A stretch of DNA of 64,000 nucleotides from Peptococcaceae bacterium (GTDB taxonomy: Bacteria > Bacillota > DSM-521 > Neomoorellales > Neomoorellaceae). This document shows positions 62,516 to 64,000 of this stretch, piece after piece. The notes beneath the pieces were generated by a model. The model saw only the letters and a program-made list of their open reading frames with translations, was not told where the DNA came from and did not search any database. The position numbers and the translations under genes are program-made. The stretch covers positions 27,014-91,013 of the forward strand of contig DOLC01000002.1 in NCBI GenBank assembly GCA_003509545.1, written 5' to 3'. Each line of letters begins with the position of its first letter. Position 1 is the stretch's first letter.

Positions 62516-63643
62516 TCATGGGCGGCTACCCAGAAAATAACTTCCCTCCGGGCCGGCGCGAGAAATCAAGCCGGTAACCATTATATCCTCTCCAGAGGGC
62601 TCTACTTCTACCTCTTCCAGTTTCCAGGCCTCCTCCGGCCGGGCTACTCCCAGGCCGCCCACCGCTCCGGGGGCTTCCCTTCCGCCAAAAAGCTTAGGGG
62701 CAATGAAGGCTATCACCCTATCCACCACACCGTGGGCCAGGGCCGAACCGTTGACTTCCGCCCCTCCCTCTATCAAGACGCTGATTATCCGGCGTCTGGC
62801 CAGACCCTCAAGGAGGGCCGGCCAGGAAACCCTGCCCTCTTCAGCAGGTAAGGTCATCACCTCGATTCCGGCCCGGACCAACTCTTCCCTCCGCTCCCGG
62901 GGAGCCTCCTCGGTGGTAGCTACCACGGTAGGGGCGCCGGACTTCACATTTACCAACCGCGCGTCCAAGGGGAGGCGCAGCCTGCTGTCCAGGATAACCC
63001 TCACCGGGTCGCGGCCGCCCGGCAACCTCGCAGTCAGTTGCGGGTCATCGGCCAGGACGGTACCGATACCCACCAGCACTGCATCGTAGGTGTTGCGCAA
63101 CTCATGGACCCTACGGCGTGATTCTTCGCAGGTGATCCACCGGGCGGCCCCGGTACGCGTGGCTATTTTCCCATCCAGGGTTAGGGCCATCTTAAGGGTA
63201 ACCCATGGCAGCCCGGTGGTGATGTACTTTATGAAGGCCTCGTTCAAGCGCCGGGCTTCCTTCTCCAGCAGCCCCACTTCTACTTCCACCCCTGCCTCCT
63301 GCAAGCGTCTGAGGCCGCGTCCGGCCACCTTCGGATTGGGGTCTACCATGGCGGCCACCACCTTTTTAATTCCCGCCCCGATAATGGCCTCGGTACACGG
63401 CGGGGTCTTGCCGTGGTGGCAACAGGGTTCCAGAGTAACATAGAGAGTGCTGCCCCGGGCCCTGTCCCTCGCCTCCCGCAAAGCGTGTGCCTCCGCGTGG
63501 GGAGTACCCGCCCTCTCATGGTACCCCTCTCCTACAATCTCCCCGTCCCGGACGACGACGGCTCCCACCGCCGGGTTAGGGGAAGTGCGACCCAATCCCT
63601 TCCGGGCCAATTCCAAGGCCCGTCGCATAAAGGCTTCCTCCAT
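62516..63643 (-). CDS. ribD: Bifunctional riboflavin biosynthesis deaminase/reductase RibD
   Basis: A 375-residue enzyme. The deaminase domain (1-145) has PHAEAHAL near residue 49 and PCCHHGKTPPC near residue 73 as the zinc site. The reductase domain (about 148-365) has KMALTLDGKIATRTGAARWI near residue 150 and SVLIEGGAEVNGSAL near residue 290. ATG 63643 is preceded by GGGGGGAG. The last dozen residues (RAGPEGSYFLGSRP) are encoded by a remnant of the family-1 repeat. It is the first gene behind the FMN riboswitch. Confidence 0.95.
   Translation of the reverse strand: MEEAFMRRALELARKGLGRTSPNPAVGAVVVRDGEIVGEGYHERAGTPHAEAHALREARDRARGSTLYVTLEPCCHHGKTPPCTEAIIGAGIKKVVAAMVDPNPKVAGRGLRRLQEAGVEVEVGLLEKEARRLNEAFIKYITTGLPWVTLKMALTLDGKIATRTGAARWITCEESRRRVHELRNTYDAVLVGIGTVLADDPQLTARLPGGRDPVRVILDSRLRLPLDARLVNVKSGAPTVVATTEEAPRERREELVRAGIEVMTLPAEEGRVSWPALLEGLARRRIISVLIEGGAEVNGSALAHGVVDRVIAFIAPKLFGGREAPGAVGGLGVARPEEAWKLEEVEVEPSGEDIMVTGLISRAGPEGSYFLGSRP
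62530..62557 (-). repeat. Family-1 repeat remnant inside the ribD 3' end
   Basis: The plus-strand run AGAAAATAACTTCCCTCCGG followed by GCCGGC matches the CCGAAAATAACTTTTCTCCGG edge of copy 2 (28460-28485) and the same edge of copy 3. Only this edge is present, and it is translated as the RibD C-terminus. Confidence 0.65.
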
Positions 63644-63661
63644 GGGCTCCCCCCTGCCTTT

Positions 63662-63693
63662 ATAAAAAGAAAAACCCCGCAGACTCGTCGGGG
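63662..63693 (-). terminator. Terminator of the FMN riboswitch
   Basis: CCCCG/CGGGG arms (63675-63679 and 63689-63693) with a 9-base loop are followed on the minus strand by TTTTTCTTTTT. It lies between the aptamer and ribD, so it is the expression platform. Confidence 0.85.
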
Positions 63694-63717
63694 CTGGCCA
63701 GTAAAACACTACCTTAG

Positions 63718-63834
63718 ACGCCTTCTCCCATCCAGACTTTCACTGTCGGCTCCGGAGTTTCACCGGATCAACTGCCCCTGGGGCAGCTCGCGGGCTTTCA
63801 CCGCCGGTAAGGAATTTCACCTAACCCCGAAGAC
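63718..63834 (-). promoter_or_regulatory. FMN riboswitch (RFN element)
   Basis: On the minus strand the element begins CTTCGGGGTTAGGTGAAATT and includes ACCGGCGGTGAAAGCCCGCG, GATCCGGTGAAACTCCGGAG and CCGACAGTGAAAGTCTGGAT, ending GGGAGAAGG. All are conserved RFN segments. Binding FMN should favour the terminator downstream and switch the rib operon off. Confidence 0.96.
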
Positions 63835-63843
63835 GTCAGGATG

Positions 63844-63873
63844 ATTATAACACTTGCCAAAACTATACGTCAA
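63844..63873 (-). promoter_or_regulatory. Promoter of the rib operon
   Basis: TTGACG (63868-63873) and TATAAT (63844-63849) on the minus strand are 18 bases apart, just upstream of the riboswitch. Confidence 0.82.
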
Positions 63874-63887
63874 GGAGGCCGCCCTCT

Positions 63888-64000
63888 GGCGCATCCCCAG
63901 TTTTGATTCTGGCCTGCTTGGCTTCCGCTCGCAAAGGCCTCCCTCGCGGGCCAAACTAGCGCTTGGCTCAAGGCTCCGGCAGGCTTCCCGGCAGGATTTA
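63888..64000. repeat. Family-2 repeat copy at the right edge
   Basis: Almost identical, as reverse complement, to 21400-21511: both contain CGCATCCCCA, GGCCTGCTTGGCTT, GCTCGCAAAGGCCTCCCTCG and GGCAGGCTTCCCGGCAG in the same order. The copy runs to the end of the window and may continue. It lies upstream of the rib promoter. Confidence 0.8.

Noticed and set aside
1..64000. CRISPR array, prophage, tRNA or rRNA genes
   Set aside because: No regular short-repeat/spacer pattern, no phage genes and no cloverleaf or rRNA sequence was seen on either strand.

Overview
The window looks like chromosomal DNA of a GC-rich, endospore-forming, anaerobic Firmicute, probably a thermophilic Clostridium relative of the Moorella/Thermanaeromonas type. 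This is an inference from gene content. Spore genes are present: spoVS, gpr, an alpha/beta SASP, ylbJ and a csfG-like RNA. Anaerobe markers are superoxide reductase with rubredoxin, indolepyruvate:ferredoxin oxidoreductase, many small ferredoxins, a Complex I without its NADH module, and a selenocysteine codon. Nearly all core genes lie on the minus strand, in the conserved Firmicute order rnhB-rbgA-lepB-rplS-trmD-rimM-khpA-rpsP-ffh-ylxM-ftsY-smc-rnc-fab-plsX-fapR-rpmF-yceD-ackA, then ylbJ-rsmD and recG-rpmB.

Layout. 1-9.4 kb: an accessory catabolic region holding an amidohydrolase start, a PreA-like flavoprotein, an Asp/Glu-racemase-like enzyme, a PucR regulator, a DUF2148 protein, a metallophosphoesterase, an isocitrate-dehydrogenase-family enzyme, and a hydantoinase-like gene translationally coupled to a deacetylase. 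9.6-19.7 kb: yraN and nuoABCDHIJKLMN. 19.8-22.5 kb: rnhB and rbgA, separated by an orphan response regulator and a cluster of inverted repeats. 22.5-27.1 kb: protein export, ribosome and tRNA-modification genes. 27.1-33.4 kb: an MTA/SAH deaminase, ftsY, smc and spoVS. 33.5-41.2 kb: rnc and the fatty-acid/phospholipid operon with its FapR repressor. 41.3-43 kb: rubredoxin and superoxide reductase, and a QueG-like protein. 43.2-47.6 kb: rpmF, yceD, ackA, ylbJ, a coiled-coil protein and rsmD. 47.6-51.7 kb: a csfG-type sRNA, then iorA-iorB-paaK behind a putative attenuator. 51.6-53.8 kb: a molybdopterin-binding-like protein, then a HesB-related selenoprotein, thioredoxin and ferredoxin transcribed from a consensus promoter. 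53.9-57.1 kb: gpr, SASP, a small protein and an acyltransferase. 57.2-60 kb: recG, a DUF1858 protein and rpmB. 60-63.9 kb: ribD-ribE-ribBA-ribH under an FMN riboswitch.

Two families of dispersed non-coding repeats thread through the window: one of about 100 bp (19.7, 28.5 and 59.3 kb, with a remnant in the ribD 3' end) and one of about 140 bp (clustered at 21.1-21.7 kb and again at the right edge). The most notable items are the in-frame UGA selenoprotein at 53.4-53.7 kb, which a plain ORF scan misses, the csfG-like RNA with a sigma-G-type promoter at 47.7 kb, the two repeat families, and the structured leader of iorA.
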